A stretch of DNA of 64,000 bases from Rapana venosa. Taxonomy: Eukaryota > Mollusca > Gastropoda > Neogastropoda > Muricidae. The notes under the pieces were generated by a model, which was not told the origin of the DNA, did no database searches, and worked only from the letters and a program-made list of their open reading frames with translations. The stretch lies in NCBI GenBank assembly GCA_028751875.1, contig CM054135.1:3544314-3608313 (forward strand). Direction: 5' to 3'. The translations under genes and the position numbers were made by a program. Below are positions 24,470 through 37,400 of this stretch, piece after piece (position 1 is the stretch's first letter; each line of letters begins with the position of its first letter).

Positions 24470-25230
24470 GAGAATCTTAGGTTTTAAATAAATGTGTCTT
24501 GAGGATGTATTTAAAAGCGTCATAAGTAGGCTTTTGGGGAAGGAAGAAAGGGAGGTCATTCCAGATCGATGGACCAGAAACAGAGAAAGAGCGATGACCA
24601 ACGATGAACTGGTTGAATCCAGGTATTCTTAAGCACAGGGTATCGGGCCGCGGGAGAAAAGGGGAACGAGAAGGAGTTTTCAGGTGAAACATTCACAGAG
24701 GTGGGAAAGGTTTTTTTTATGGAGGAAATTTGTAACAGGGGGTACTGATTTTATAGTTTACTCCTGTGGCGAAAGGAAACCCATGGAGGATCGAAAGGAG
24801 GAGTAATGTGCCCCAGTTTTTTTTTCTTTCTGAGGACAAAGGCGGGCTGCAGAGTTTTGTATACGTTAAAGGGGGAGTGAATAGAGGGTGCTGGCAGCCC
24901 AGTCAAAAGAAAAATTTCCCAATATTTCCAAAACATGAGAAAAAAAAGAGCCCGGACTAGTTGGATGTTCCCTCATTTGGCCCGGTATTTTTCAAACTGC
25001 ACTGATGCGCTGAAATTTGATAGTACCATGAAGGGGCGGGTTTTGGGGTGACAAAATTTTTTGCATGGAGAGTGTTTTTGTCTATAACGACCTTTTTAGA
25101 TATTTCTCAGCTGGGATAGAGGGAAAAGACGTTTTTTGCCAAAATTCTATTGAATTGTTGTGAGGGAAGGGGAGTTTGTGTTTGGTTCCTAAAAGCTTTG
25201 TCTTTGGTTTTATTTTAAATTTTAGGTAAC
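24470..25230 (-). pseudogene. CR1/L2-like LINE 3' half fragment
   Basis: The frame at 24692-24477 encodes the ORF2 C-terminus (SIWNDLPFFLP and DAFKYILKTHLF). 24936-24751 gives LLTGLPAPSIHS, a few residues, then HITPPFDPPW, equivalent to the thumb/C-terminal region in the 58100-58290 copy. Upstream blocks near 25130-25210 match 58505-58580. It is interrupted by frameshifts and homopolymer errors. Confidence 0.7.
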
Positions 25231-27309
25231 ATACAGTGTAACCAAAAAGGGGCATAGTTGTGTTAAATGATAAACGAAACACCCCTTGAAACCCGGTCAT
25301 GTTCAAAAGGCTTTTTTTGAGGGGTGCCCCAAATTTCAGTGACATAAATTTTGTGTGGAAAGCCTGTTTTGGAAAAAATATATGAAAAGGACAGTCTCCA
25401 CACAACAACAAAAAACACAAAATCTTGGTTTGGTTTCTCTCAATCCACAGGGCAGCATAAAAACTCGGTGTCATTTGGTTGAAAAAAGTCTTGCTGAAAC
25501 TGGTATGGAAAAATTTTTCTCACGAAGTTTTGAGTTGGGTTCATCATCAGTAATGTTAAAACAGGGGGTCTCAAATGGGGGGGCATAATGTTATTTAAAA
25601 AATGCTGGGGGACATTTGCTAAAACCCTTTTTCCCTGGAAAACAAAAAAACCTCTTAAAAAAAAGGGGTAAAAAAAAAGAAATAGGGGCAAATCTCAGAA
25701 AAATTTTTTACTTTCTGCACAGCCCGTGACTTTTAAATTTTTTAGTTTGAACAAAAAAGTATTGTTATAGACCAGTTGATGATTTCAATAAATTGAAGAC
25801 CAAAAGGGGGTTTAAAAAAATTTTTTTATGATTAGTAATAACATATTTGGGTGTTTTACAAAAAAAATTAAAATGTTTGGGTTTCAGTGTGGTAAAGTTT
25901 TTACAACAGCACATTTGGTGTTAAAAAGTGGTGACAATGTAACCCTTCTTTTAAAAGCTAGGTTGTAAAAATAAATTTAAGCAAATAAATTTTACTTCAG
26001 GGTCTTTACATCAGGGATTGTTTAAATAAATTTTCTGGGGAAAAATGAATTTTTTCATGATAATCCATAAAAATCAAAGAAAATAAATTTTTTAAAATGG
26101 GAAGGGAAAATACGATTTTTATTCAGTTTTTTAACGAAACTAGAAATTTTTAAAGCCAAAAAGGAGAAATAAAGTTTGGGGGCAATAAAATTTTTCAGAA
26201 AAAGTCATTTGCCAAAGGTTTTTTACTTAACTGTGTTTTTATTTTTTTTTTCAAACAGAATGAAATTAACCGCCAAAAAAATTCCCTTTTCAGACTGGTT
26301 TGTCTTCCTTGTTTTATGTTGAAGTAATTGATTTCTAAAATGGCCCGGGCTTTATGGTGTCATGTATGGAAAAAATATAACTTCTAAAAAACTTACAGTT
26401 ATAAAGAATACCAAAATAGGGCACAATTTACAAGATAAAAAAATTTGAAACCCCAAAGACATTTCAGTTTTTGGGAAATGCAAGAAATGAAATTAAAAAA
26501 ATTAATTCCTTCTAAATTGGGGGAAATGGGGTGTTTAGTTAATTCCATGAAGTAGCTTACTGATAGGAAAGATAGAAAAACAACCCTTTGTTTTTTAAAA
26601 ATTTCCCTTTTCCTTCCCCCGCAAAAAATTTTAGTTTTTTGAAAGATCTTTTAGAAAACAAATATGATTTTGTAATATTAAAGTATTACTTGTTGGGTTT
26701 TAAAATTTTTTTGGTTTAAAATGTGAAACATGGCTCCACAAAAATGGGCAACTCCCTTCCCTCGTTTTATGTAAACTTCAAAGAGGGGGAAATTTCCCCC
26801 AAAATTTCCCTTTCCAAGGTGAGTACTTATTTAAGTTTTTAATTTAAAAAATTAAGTTTTAAGAAAAAAAAATACAGTTTAATGATTCCAAAACAAGGCA
26901 TGGGTAGTGGGTAAAAAAGGTTTTTTTCCCGTTATTTTTCGTCTTGAATTACACTTTGTACCAGTTGGAAACCATAGGGCAACCGGCACTAAAATCCTGG
27001 AGTCGGGCAGTGCCCATGTTTCAAAAATGTTTGTTGATAACTTTTTCAGCTCCCCCCACAGGGAAAAAAGACTTTAAAGGCCACAAGGAGGGAAATGCCC
27101 ACCTCAAGGTCCAAATTTTACAGCCAATTTAAAATTTGGGTGGGGGAACCAATCTTTAAATGAATAAAAAAAAGTTCTTAAAAAAATTTTTCTGAAAATA
27201 GACCTTCATGGGTTATACCTTCGGTTTTTTAGAACACTTTTCTTTTCTAAAACTTCTTTTCATTCACCTATTATTTTCATCATATTTTTACACCTTCCCT
27301 TCTTTGGTT
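25231..27309. other. No supported gene; homopolymer-rich sequence
   Basis: Poly-A/T/G runs dominate. The frames at 25082-25474 (-) and 25355-25588 (+) have no recognisable domain. Base accuracy is doubtful. Confidence 0.5.
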
Positions 27310-27595
27310 AGGAACAGGATAGCTCAGTGGTCAGAGCACCCACTTTCCCCCAGACAATGTTAGGCAGCATCGAGTATGGTTACCAACTGGGTGGGTGACC
27401 GTTTGCATGCCTTGGCTTCAGTACAGTCTTCCAGTTCACCCAGTTGTAAATGGGTACCTGCCTCTTCAGGGTAAGGGAAGGTAAAGAGGCAAGGGAGAGG
27501 AGATGGGCACCGCCCTCAATATGCTGGCTCCTGGAGAAGCTGAGGTCTCTAATGGCTACCCTACAACCACAAAAGTTATGGGACACGTTTACCTT
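27310..27595 (+). repeat. tRNA-derived SINE, family A, copy 2
   Basis: Head A box TAGCTCAGTGGTCAGAGC at about 27320. The body has CAGTTGTAAATGGGTACCTG and GGGCACCGCCCTCAATA, and it ends near TTATGGGACACG. It is cleaner than the copy at 1633-2025, confirming one family. Confidence 0.75.
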
Positions 27596-28985
27596 TGACT
27601 TTCTTTGGTAATATTTTCTTTAAATATTTTAATCATAACACCTTTACTCTCATTTAGCACACTTCTTTTCCAGTCATTTACATTATTTGCACAAAATTAA
27701 GTTTCTTAACCATAGCATCCTATTCGACTTAGATCAACATTCCTGTTTTAACTAATATATTTTACTCAAGAACTTTTAACGACAGTTTTTTTTCAAAGAA
27801 TAACTACAGCAATGTACCACTGAATCCTTCACATGCAACTTCAGATGGGACCTATGTCTTTAAGTTGACTGAAATTAAACATAAAATTCTACAACTCTAG
27901 CTATTGTCACAAGAAATATTTACTAGAAATGTTTACTAAGTACAAAAACTAGCATGTTTCTTCAAAAACAGCTGGAAAGACACCTCAGCGGAACCCTTGT
28001 CGATTAGCACCATGCAACTGAAAAAACAGCCTTAGCTTGATAGAGACACCTTTGGAGTGTACCTAAGAAGAGTGGCAGAACTGAATGTACTTTTTTCGGT
28101 TTCACTTCAAAAATTTTTTTTAGAAAAAACAAAAACTGCCAAAGGGTTTTGTGACTGTGGTTTTTTCAAATTTTAAAATAAGAAAACAAAAATCAGTAGG
28201 GAAATAATCAGATCTGTGATCCCAGTGTTCCGCATTCTAAAATTTTATGTTGACATGTCCTCTTTTAATCCCCTTTCCCCTTTTTTGCTTTATCTTACGT
28301 TTTCTTTTCTCTCTTGCTTATTTTTCCCTTCACGTTTATTCTTGCCATTTTCAAGAAAAATTTCAATAAGTTTTCATCATTGATGCATTCTGCCTGTTTT
28401 TTTCCCAAAAAAATCTTTGAAATATTTTTTCTTCATTTTTTGACGTTGCTGTTTTGGGTTTTTTTTTTTTCAACCAGGTAGTGCTATTTTAGACTGGAAT
28501 GTGCTTAGGAGTCCACTGTGCTGTCTTAACTCCCCAGTGGCATTTTTTATGTATAATTCTTATTATTTTGAAGGATTTGTTCCTTTAAAATGTGCTGTTT
28601 TGATTTTGGGTATGAAAAATTAAGTAAAAGGCTGGCATCCTTAGAAAACCCTTTGTTTTATTATTTTAAGAAGGAAGAAATTTTAAATTTTGTGTTGTTA
28701 ATATCTGAGGGTATTAGGGGGTCATGGTTTAAATTTTAAATGATTGTTACTGGGCCACTAAAAACTAAAGGAGGTTAGAGCATTGATATGGCTCTGCGGT
28801 TGGTGGCTATAAGTAACATGAAATGAAATAAACAATTGATATATGTTTGGAAAATTTTTCAATTTTTTTAATGTTGATGTGAATGATGATGATGATGTGA
28901 TGATGATAATGATAAAAATAAAATATGATTATTATGATTTTTGATATGTGTTTGAATGAGCGACGACGACGCCCAACGATGATGT
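27596..28985. other. No gene; AT-rich with (GAT)n tract
   Basis: AT-rich sequence. An imperfect GAT trinucleotide tract lies at about 28880-28990, directly before the 3' end of the minus-strand LINE that follows, as expected for that family's simple-repeat tail. Confidence 0.55.
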
Positions 28986-28989
28986 AAAG

Positions 28990-29880
28990 GGAAATTTGTA
29001 TATTTTAAACTCTTGTAAAGGAACAAATCAAAGGCTTACATTCATTATATTCCACCCTAAACCCTTCGCAAGATTAAAATTTTTGTATTCCACACAAACC
29101 AAAAAACACACCCCAAAACCACACGAAAACCACGAGCACACCACACCCTCTTGGGCGGTGGGGAAATGTAGCTGTCTTTTGAAAGCCGGACATTTGAGAT
29201 GAACTATGGGGGAATTTTTGGGGGGGAAAAAAAGTGTGCTTGAGTCCGATTTGAAAGCACAATGTAGGCTTTTGGAGAGTGAAAGAGGGAGGTCTTTGAG
29301 ATGGAGGAGCGAAACGGGAAAGAGTGATGGAAAAAAGTGGTTTGTTTAATGTAGGTTTGAAGCATCCCGTACCGCGCAGAAGGGCGGATAGAGGGAGTCA
29401 CAGGTAAAGATTGTTAAAAAGTATGATGGTGTGTTTTGTGGATAATTTGTAACAGAGGGAACAAGTCTTAATTTCACTCTATGTGAGACTTGTAGCCTGA
29501 AAGATTGCAAGAGAGAAATGAGTATTTGATTTTTTTTTTTCTTAGGACTGTTGCTGAGAATTTTGATATGTTGAAGGGTGGATGGTGAGGGCAGACCCCC
29601 AAAAAGAGAATTTCATACCCCTTGTGAAAAAAGGAAAAACGTGACAATTTGGATGTTGCATCGTGGATAGGTATTTCCGTTTGCCAAATGTGTCATAATT
29701 GGTAGCACGCCCTAAAAAGTTGGGTGATGGATTTTTGTAGTGTGTTGTCAAAAAACAACCCCTAGTACTTCCAGTGGTGTACAGGAGCGCCCCCCTTATG
29801 TCAAATTCATTAAATTTGTGAGGAAAATTTGCGTTTGGTTTCCGTCAAGCCGCTTCAGTTCTTCAGCTTTTAACTGTAAC
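28990..29880 (-). pseudogene. CR1/L2-like LINE 3' fragment
   Basis: It starts at the 3' terminal block (reverse of AAGATT..TATAAATT) near 28995 and continues into C-terminal ORF remnants at 29160-29400. The latter match the conserved SLWN.LP/SFK.LKTHL area at nucleotide level only. Blocks at 29740-29880 match the reverse of the region upstream of the C-terminus in 58450-58600. Confidence 0.55.
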
Positions 29881-29949
29881 TTTTTGTTATTTTCCAGTTC
29901 TGAATATCTTTAAAGACAGTAGCAATCTTTGTAAAGAGAGAATGCTCAT

Positions 29950-30545
29950 TTTAAGGTTTATCACTGCTTTTTTTTGGCAAACTCTAAAATAAGATCAATA
30001 CCCTTTTTTTCAATGTCCCCACAAACTGCACCCTTTTTTCTGAAAACTTCTTACTTTTTCACTCATCCCGTTCCTTCGTTCGGGGCCCAATACTTTTCTT
30101 TCGAACACCAGTTCAAAAAAACAACGGTTGGCGTGGTCTTTCTCTGTTTCTGGCCACCACCGGGATGTCTCCCTTTTTTCCTTCGCCAAAAGCCTCACTT
30201 GATGCCTTAAAATCCAGCCTCAAACCCCTTATTTCCTACCTAGTTTCCCCCTCATGCTGTCCCAATTTTAAACAGATCCTTCCCCTCCTAAGTGGTTCGG
30301 GTGTGTGTGTGTTGGTGGGGGGGTGTGTGTGTTGTGTGGTGTGTGTGTGTGGGTGTGTGTGTTGTGTGTGGTTTTACGTGCGCGCCATGGATTTAAATTG
30401 TTTTTTCATTATGTTATTATGTTTAAGGAGAGTTGCTTGCGTGTAAAGTTTTGAGTGCAAGCGTTCGATTTGTTAGTTTGTTTTTTTTACAAGTTAGCGC
30501 TGTATAAATTTCCATATAATAATAATAATAATAATAATAAAAATA
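29950..30545 (+). pseudogene. CR1/L2-like LINE 3' end with GT tract and (AAT)n tail
   Basis: The CAAACTCTAAAATAAGATCA start and the frame 30165-30260 (KASLDALKSSLKPL) match 19540-19800. The 3' block AGCGCTGTATAAATTTCCAT leads into AAT repeats (30520-30560). A GT microsatellite (30299-30376) lies between ORF end and tail. Together with 28990-29880 it forms a 5'-to-5' facing inverted pair. Confidence 0.65.
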
Positions 30546-30560
30546 ATAAAAATAAAAATA

Positions 30561-32049
30561 TTTTTTAATTATTTTTTATTTTTTATTATTTTTTTTTTTA
30601 TTTTATTAAAACAGTTCAAAAAATTAAAATGCAAACGATTTTGTTTGTATTGCAAAAATTTGCTATGCTTGGGTTTGTTATGAAAGGAAATTATAAGCCG
30701 ACCGATATTCTATGTATTTTTATATTTTTTTGTTTTTTTGTTAGGAAAAAACTACCATGTCATTTTGAGCAAATAGAAACAGAGTGTACCTGATTTTTTA
30801 AAGAAAATTTGAAAAAAAGATATTTTGCAGATTGGTCCAAGCATGTGAAAGTTTGTTCATAACAAATTTTTTTTTTCAATGGCCCTAAAAGGCTTAGGTT
30901 AATGACGCAAATCCGTCTAAAGATTTTTTTTTAAATCTTTAGGCCGTGTCATGTTGTGTGTTTTTTAAGAGTCACTTACAAACCAGCCCCATGGGCATGA
31001 TTAGCGCCTTGGATTTTGGACGGGAAGGTCCCGGGGTTTAAAATTCCATAAGAGTAAAGGGGGATTTTTTTTGATCTTCCGGCTTTTAACAGGTGTGAAA
31101 GGGGTCAATAGGAATGGAACCACACAGTCGGCTTCATCTACTTTTGTGGATGCGATTTTGAAAGTTGCTCAAATTACCTGAAAACCCTGCAGGTTCTGTA
31201 TCTCTCCGGCCCCGTTGCGCCATGAAATTAATGATCGTAACGTAGGGACAACCTGTCAATTTGTCTCAAAGCATTTACACTTCCCAGCAGCATGTTCGTC
31301 ATCCTCAATATCATGATCCCCAGCAAAAAAAAAAATTGCCTCTGATTTGGGGGGTCTCAGTTGCTCGGGCCCTCATGGTGACCTGTTTGGTTTTCCAATA
31401 ACTTCTGTGCCTGTGGTGAGCTTGTGTCAAAGACTTTGGGGTTGGAGGTTCACGGGAGACGGTCGTTGGAGGAATGTTGAGATGGTTGCCACCTCGGTTG
31501 GGCAACTCAATCAGCGACTGATCTAAAATTGTCGTAAGTAGGGGGCTTAGTAGGTGGTGTCCCTCGATTGTTAGCTCAAAACAGGCACCATGTTCCCCAT
31601 CAAAGGTTCAAACAGCAGTGCGGACCTCTTGACAAAGTCCCACGGCAGTTTGATATTGTGGGCTCCCTGTGGACCTGACCCTGGGATGCGAAAAAGGAAT
31701 CGGATATGGCGTAGGGGGGAATTAAAATGAGTGGGTGGGGCAGCATGAGGGGGTGTCACAGAAATGAGACAACAAAAAAAAAGTTTTAAAAAAAAGTCTT
31801 TAAAATTTTTTAAAAATTTATAAAAAATTTCTAATAAAAAAATAGTATTGAAACTTTTTCACTGGGGCCTCCCCAGTCAGCTGCTGTCTGTAGTTCATCT
31901 TCTTTCTTATACCTCTAACTCTTTTAATACTTCTTTGATTGTTTTTTTTTTATTTCTTGTTTTCTACAAAAAACAAGTCTTCTATTATAATATAAAAATG
32001 TATAAAAAAAAATGTTCTGTTACCTGGCTAAAGAAATAAGGCAGCCAAC
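30561..32049. other. Mostly unassigned; tRNA-SINE-like scrap near 31000-31120
   Basis: 30561-30990 is A/T runs. At 31000-31120 the sequence ATTAGCGCCTTGG ... GGTCCCGGGGTTTAAAATTC resembles A and B boxes of a degraded tRNA-derived SINE. Minus frames at 31311-31505 and 31571-31759 are open but unrecognised. They could hold receptor exons if the GPCR gene is real, but I cannot show it. Confidence 0.4.
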
Positions 32050-32560
32050 TAAAGGGATTCTTTTTTTTGGGTGTTCTTTGGGATGGTTTTTTTTAAACCC
32101 AGCAACAATTTCAATCCCCCGCAAAAACAAAGCCCCATATATTGCAGCAACGATGTATGTAGGCAGGAAGGTAATCCTACATGGGTTCTGTAAAGGGTTT
32201 TATGAAAAGAGGTGATAGTGAGGTCCCAGTTGTTATGGCCAAAAAGCATGAAGAAGGACAGCGCTCTGCCGTGGCAATGACAGGATTCAATGGTAAAAAG
32301 AAAGGACAACACAGCACTGAAAATCAATCCTATCGTCCCAGGTGATCCCGTGGCTCCCTCCCCTTTGGGTTTTTGGGGGTGAGGGGTTTTGATGCGATAG
32401 CGGGTGCTGTTTTTAGTGCGGGGTTTGGGGCCATGCCCAACTGGGGACATCTTTTACACACTCTGCCCCCTTCCACAAGATGCTGATTGTCTGCACAACG
32501 CTTACACTCCCCAGAAAGCATTTCCCCGGAAATTTTGGGCGTGGTGGGGGCCAGGGTTTG
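32050..32560 (-). CDS. Class C GPCR, cysteine-rich domain to TM3 (partial, frameshifted)
   Basis: On the minus strand 32521-32330 encodes C-x2-C, then HLVEGGRVCKRCPQLGMAPN, a cysteine-rich (NCD3G-like) segment. It continues in another frame (32360-32230) as a TM1-like helix IGLIFSAVLSFLFTI and GRALSFFMLFG, resembling the TM2 motif ASGREL-S of class C receptors. A third frame near 32200-32060 gives NPCRITFLPTYIVAAIYGAL, fitting the TM3 start that carries the conserved cysteine. Three frames in 450 bases mean at least two indels, which may be sequencing errors in this homopolymer-rich zone. The upstream ligand-binding Venus-flytrap domain was not found. It lies on the same strand as 11714-12040, in the right order for one gene. 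Confidence 0.5.
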
Positions 32561-33934
32561 CTACAGTATGACTGTGGCGTTTCGGTTTTGTCCAGGCACA
32601 TTTGTATTTTTTCCCCAGCCCACGGTCCCGGGGGATTTCCTTTCTAAAAATTAATAATAGGGGAAAATTTCACATAAGGGCCCCCCCCCCAAAGGGGTCC
32701 CTTGGGATTTAGCCCACTCCCACTGACCCTCCTGGGGTAGTTTTTTCAGTTACGAAAATCTTGGCCCTGTCAACATTTTTAGCAGCGATCTGTCAGGCCC
32801 CTACAGTTCTCACTTCCATTTCGGGATGTGGCTTAGCAATGCAAAAAAACTGGTCAGCAACATTTCCAATGACGATGGATGTTTTCGGGAGGTGCCGCTA
32901 CTACTGAAAGGGCCCTTTCGTCAAAAGAACAGTTGAAAACGGTCCCTTCAATTTTTTTTTTTTTTTTTCGAAACATGGACTGGTGTTATTTTCCTTTTTT
33001 TTGTAGACAAAAATAGCAAAGGGGGGAAAAACAAAAATTAAATGTATTTTTGTTGGCTGCCCAATAATAAAAATAAAATATTGATAAAACATTTAAAAAG
33101 ACTTACACAAGACAGTTTGTTTAATTAAAAATTATTAAGGCTTAATGGAAAAGAAGGATGCTACATTTAATATTGGATGCACAGATCACAGTCGTCTTCA
33201 GAGCTATTGGTCAATAGAAACAAAACTTACAGGGGAAGGTCAGTTAATTGATTTATAGGAGCAAAAGAGGGGGGGAAAGTAAACCCATTGTTCTAAAATT
33301 TTAAATTTTTTCCAAATTATCTTCGTACTGCTTCTACCGCAATTTACCGAGTTTTTAGACAAGCAATGATAGTTGCCCTTCATTGTAATAATATATCAAT
33401 AACCCCCACTTCATATGAAATTTGTACATGCCATTTTTTAAATTAAAGGCATGCAAAATTTCACTTTCCCCCCCCCATTCTTTTTCAACATGCAATCATT
33501 TTTTTTTAAAAACCACTAATGCTTTTGCTAAAATTTGGGGTTACTTTCTCTTTTGTAGAATGTTTTAAAGTTTGCTCTTTTGCTAAACAGGCTTCAAAAA
33601 TGTAAAAACCCCAGCTTTTTTGCATCTTGCAGCCAGTTGAGTGCGGGGTATAGTTTACAGTTCAATGGGGAAAAGGGTAAGACTTTTTTTTCCCAGCATG
33701 CGAAATCTGTCTACCAATGGGGCCATGCATTTTTGTGTAAATTTACAAACAACTGCTGTTGTAAACCTTTTAGTATTTGTTCGGCATGTTATGATTCGGG
33801 TGGTTGATGGGTAAGTATTTTTTTTCTCTTGAATAAACTTCTAACCAAAATATCACTTTGTTTCCTCAAAGAAGGTCTGTTTTCCCAACATTTCTTTCCT
33901 GTCACTGAATGATCTTTTCAAAGGTTAAATAGGG

Positions 33935-33969
<35 letters not shown>

Positions 33970-34439
33970 AGGAAAAGAGAGGGGAAAGAGAGAGAGAGGG
34001 GGCATTGCATGCGGGTTTAAATAGACTCTAGCTAGTACCATTACTATTTTGTCCTAAAAATTGCATGAGTCATTATGGCTCGTTACATAATTTTTTTGGT
34101 TGTACATGCTAACAGTTGTATTTTCATCTAGTGCAAATTTCCTACAAACCCTTGTACAAAAACATTTTTAAATCAAAATAATGCAAATTTTATTTGAAGA
34201 TAGTAAATAATAAATATCTCTTCTACATAAACCCATTCTCCACAGCCGGCGTTTGCTTGCAAAACCCACCCAATAATTATTGACACCATTCTGTTTGGCA
34301 CTAACATTAATTATAGTTAAACAATAAATTTGCTTTGGTTTGAAATGAAATGTTTGGCTGTTAAATTCCCCTTTACCGTTTCAGCTTCCTTTTCACCCCC
34401 CTTTTTTTGGAAAAGCCTTATATTTCCAAAAGGGGGACA
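32561..34439. other. No supported gene; (GA)n at 33933-34002
   Basis: AT-rich sequence with an interrupted GA microsatellite at 33933-34002. A plus frame at 33580-33807 (75 codons, Cys-rich end) is not recognised. A minus-strand frame near 32880-32740 is open but unassigned. Confidence 0.5.
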
Positions 34440-37400
34440 AAGAAAAAAAATAAATTTTAAAAAAATTTAAAAAAAAAAAAAAAAAAAATATTTTTTTTCA
34501 AAAAAAAAGGGGGTTTTTTTTTTTAAACAAAAAACAAAACAATTTTAATTTCCTTTCCCCTTTTTTTTTGCCACTCTTTAAAGGCCCTTTAAAAAAGGGA
34601 AAAAAAAAAAAACCCCAAAAAAAAAAAAAAAAATCCGAACCTCCCCCCCCCAAAAAAAAATAAAAAAAAAAGGTTAAAGAAAAAAAAAAAAAGTTTAAAA
34701 AAAACACAAAGAAAATTTTTAAAAGATTTTTAAAAAAATGTTTTTTAAAACAAAAAAAAGAAAAATTTTGGCAAAACGGTTTTTTTTAAAAAAGAAAAAA
34801 AAGGGGAAAAAAAAAAAAAAAAAAAGGGGAGAGGGGGAGGGGGAAAAAAAGGGGGGGGGGGGAAAGGGGGGGGGAAAAAAAGGAAAAAAGGGGGGGGAAA
34901 GGGGAGGGGAAAAGGGGGAAAAGTTGGGGACGCTTTAAAAAAACCCCATTTAAACCACACAAAACCCTTTTTATTTTGTTTTAAAAAAATTGGTTTTTGG
35001 GGTTGTTTGTAAAAAGAAAATTTTTTTTAAAAAGGTTATTTGTTGTTTGAAAAAAAGGGGGTTTTGGGGTTTTTTTTTTGGGGGGGAATGTTTTTTTTTT
35101 TTTTTCTTTTGTGGGGGTTGGGGGGGGGGAGGGTTAAAAAATTTTGGGGTTGGGTTTTTTTGGTTTGGATGGGAAAATTTTAAGTGGGTTTTTTTAAAAA
35201 AATTTTGTTGTTTTGAAAAATGTGAAAAATTTTTTTTTTTTTGATTTGAAAGTTGGGGTTGCTTTTTGTTTTTTTTGTTGTTAACTTATTTTTTTTGCCT
35301 TATTTTTTGTTTAGAAAATTTTCCCCTTTTTTTTTTTTGGGGGGATTTTTGTTTGGGGTGTTTTTTTATGTTTTTTTTAAAGGGGTGGGTTAAAAAAATT
35401 TTTTGTTTAAAATGTCTAAAAAAAATTTTTATGGTTTTTTTTGGGTTGGCCCCGGGGGGGGGGGTGTGTTTGGGGGTGGTGTGTGGGTTTTTTTGTTTTT
35501 AGTTTTTTTTTTGTTTTTTATGGTTTTGGTGAAAATTTTTTTTGTTTTTTTTTTGGATTTTCGTTTAAATTTTTATTTTTTTGAATTTTCAAAACCCCCG
35601 AAAATTTTGGGTTTTTTTTGGGTTTTTGGCCCCTTTTTTTGTTTTGGTTAAAAATTTTTTCCGGTTCCAAAAAAAACCCCCCTAATCGTTTTTTTTGTTC
35701 CCTAAGGGGGGGTTAGAGTATTTTTCATAATTTTTAAAAAAAAGTTTCCAAATAAATTTTTTTTAAAAATTTTTTTTGCCCAAAAAAAAAAAAGGGAGGG
35801 GAGTTGGGGGTTTTTTGTTTTGCTTTTTTTTTTTGAAAGTTTTTGTGGGGGGGTTTTTGTTTTGGGGTTTTTTTTTATTGTTTTTTTTTTGTTTTGGGGG
35901 ATTTAATATTTTTTAAAAAAATTTTGTTTAAAGTTTTTAATTTTTTTATTATTTAAAAATTTTTTTTTTTGGTAAAAAAAAATTTTTTTTTTTATTTTTA
36001 AAATAATTTATTTAATTTTTAATTTTTTTATTTTTTTTTTTGTAGTTAAAAAAAAAATAATTTTTTTTTTAAAAAAATTTGTTTTTTTAAAATTTTAAAA
36101 ATGGATAAAAAATTTAAAAATATTTGGATTAAAATTTTTTTTTGTTTAATGGGGTTTATTTTTAAAGAAATTGGGGTTTTTTTTAGTAAAATTAATTCGT
36201 AAATTTTTGAAATTTTGGGAAAAATTTAATATATTTTAATTTTTGTTTAGTGTAAAGGGAAAAAATAAAATTTTTTTTAAAGAATTATTTTTTGAAAATT
36301 TAAAAATTTTAATTTTTTTAATTATTTTGAAAATTTTAATTAAAAATTTTTTTTAAATTTTTAAATTTTAAAGAAAAAGATTGAATTTAAAAAAAAAAAT
36401 GTTATTTTTTTTTAATTTTTTTGTTTGGAAATTTTTTGAATTTATTTTTTTTTTAAATAAAAAAAAGTAGAAAAAAGAAAAATTTTTAGTCCAATTTTTT
36501 AAATTATATTTTTAAAAATTGAATTTTTTAAAAAAATTAAATGATTTATATTAAATATTTAATTTATAGCATATTATTTTTTTTAAATTTTTTTTATTAT
36601 AAAATTTTTTTAAAACCAAAGGGAATAAAAGGGGAAGTAAAACCAAACAAAAAACTTTTTTTAAAAAAAAAAAAATTTAAAATTTTTATAGGCAATTACC
36701 TTGGGGGCTTGTGAAAAAAAATTTTTTTCCCCCCCCTCTTCCTTTGGTTGAAAAATTTTATTTTTTTTTTTAGAAAATTAAAAATTGGGGGGTGAAAAAA
36801 AAGGGGGGCCCCCTTCCCTTCCCGGACCCTTTCCTTTTTTTGTGAAAAAGAAATATAAACCAAGGAATAAATAAAAAATTTGGAATTGATTTAAGTTGTT
36901 TTTTCAGGGTTTAATTTATTTAAAAAAGTAAATCAGTGGAAATTTTCCTTAGTTTTAAAAAATTTTTAAAAAAGGGGCCCCGGTAATTTTAAGTTTTTGG
37001 GGTGTCTTTCCCTTTGTTCCGTTGGGGTTTTTAAAAGTTTTGTCCCTTTTTCCTGATTTTTTTTTAAAGTTGCCCCCCCCGAGAAAATTCCCAATTTTGT
37101 AATTTTTCCTTTTTTAATTTTTTTTTTTTTATTTTTTTTGCCCCTTTTTTTTGTAATAATTTTTTCTGTAAAAAAATTTTTTTTTTAAAAAATGGGTTTT
37201 TTTTTTTATAAGCAGGTTTCGGGGATTTAAAAAAATTTAAAAAAATGCAAAAAAAATGGGGGGGGTTTTTTTGGGCCCTGTTTCATTTCCCTTTTTCTCC
37301 AATTTAAAAAAAAATAAAAAAACCCCAAAAGATATTTTTAAGCCATTTGCTTATGGTGAATTTAAAAAATTTTTTTTGACAAAATTTCCCCCTCCTTAAA

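Noticed and set aside
34498..35651. Lys-, Phe- and Gly-rich frames
   Set aside because: Homopolymer artefacts in doubtful sequence.
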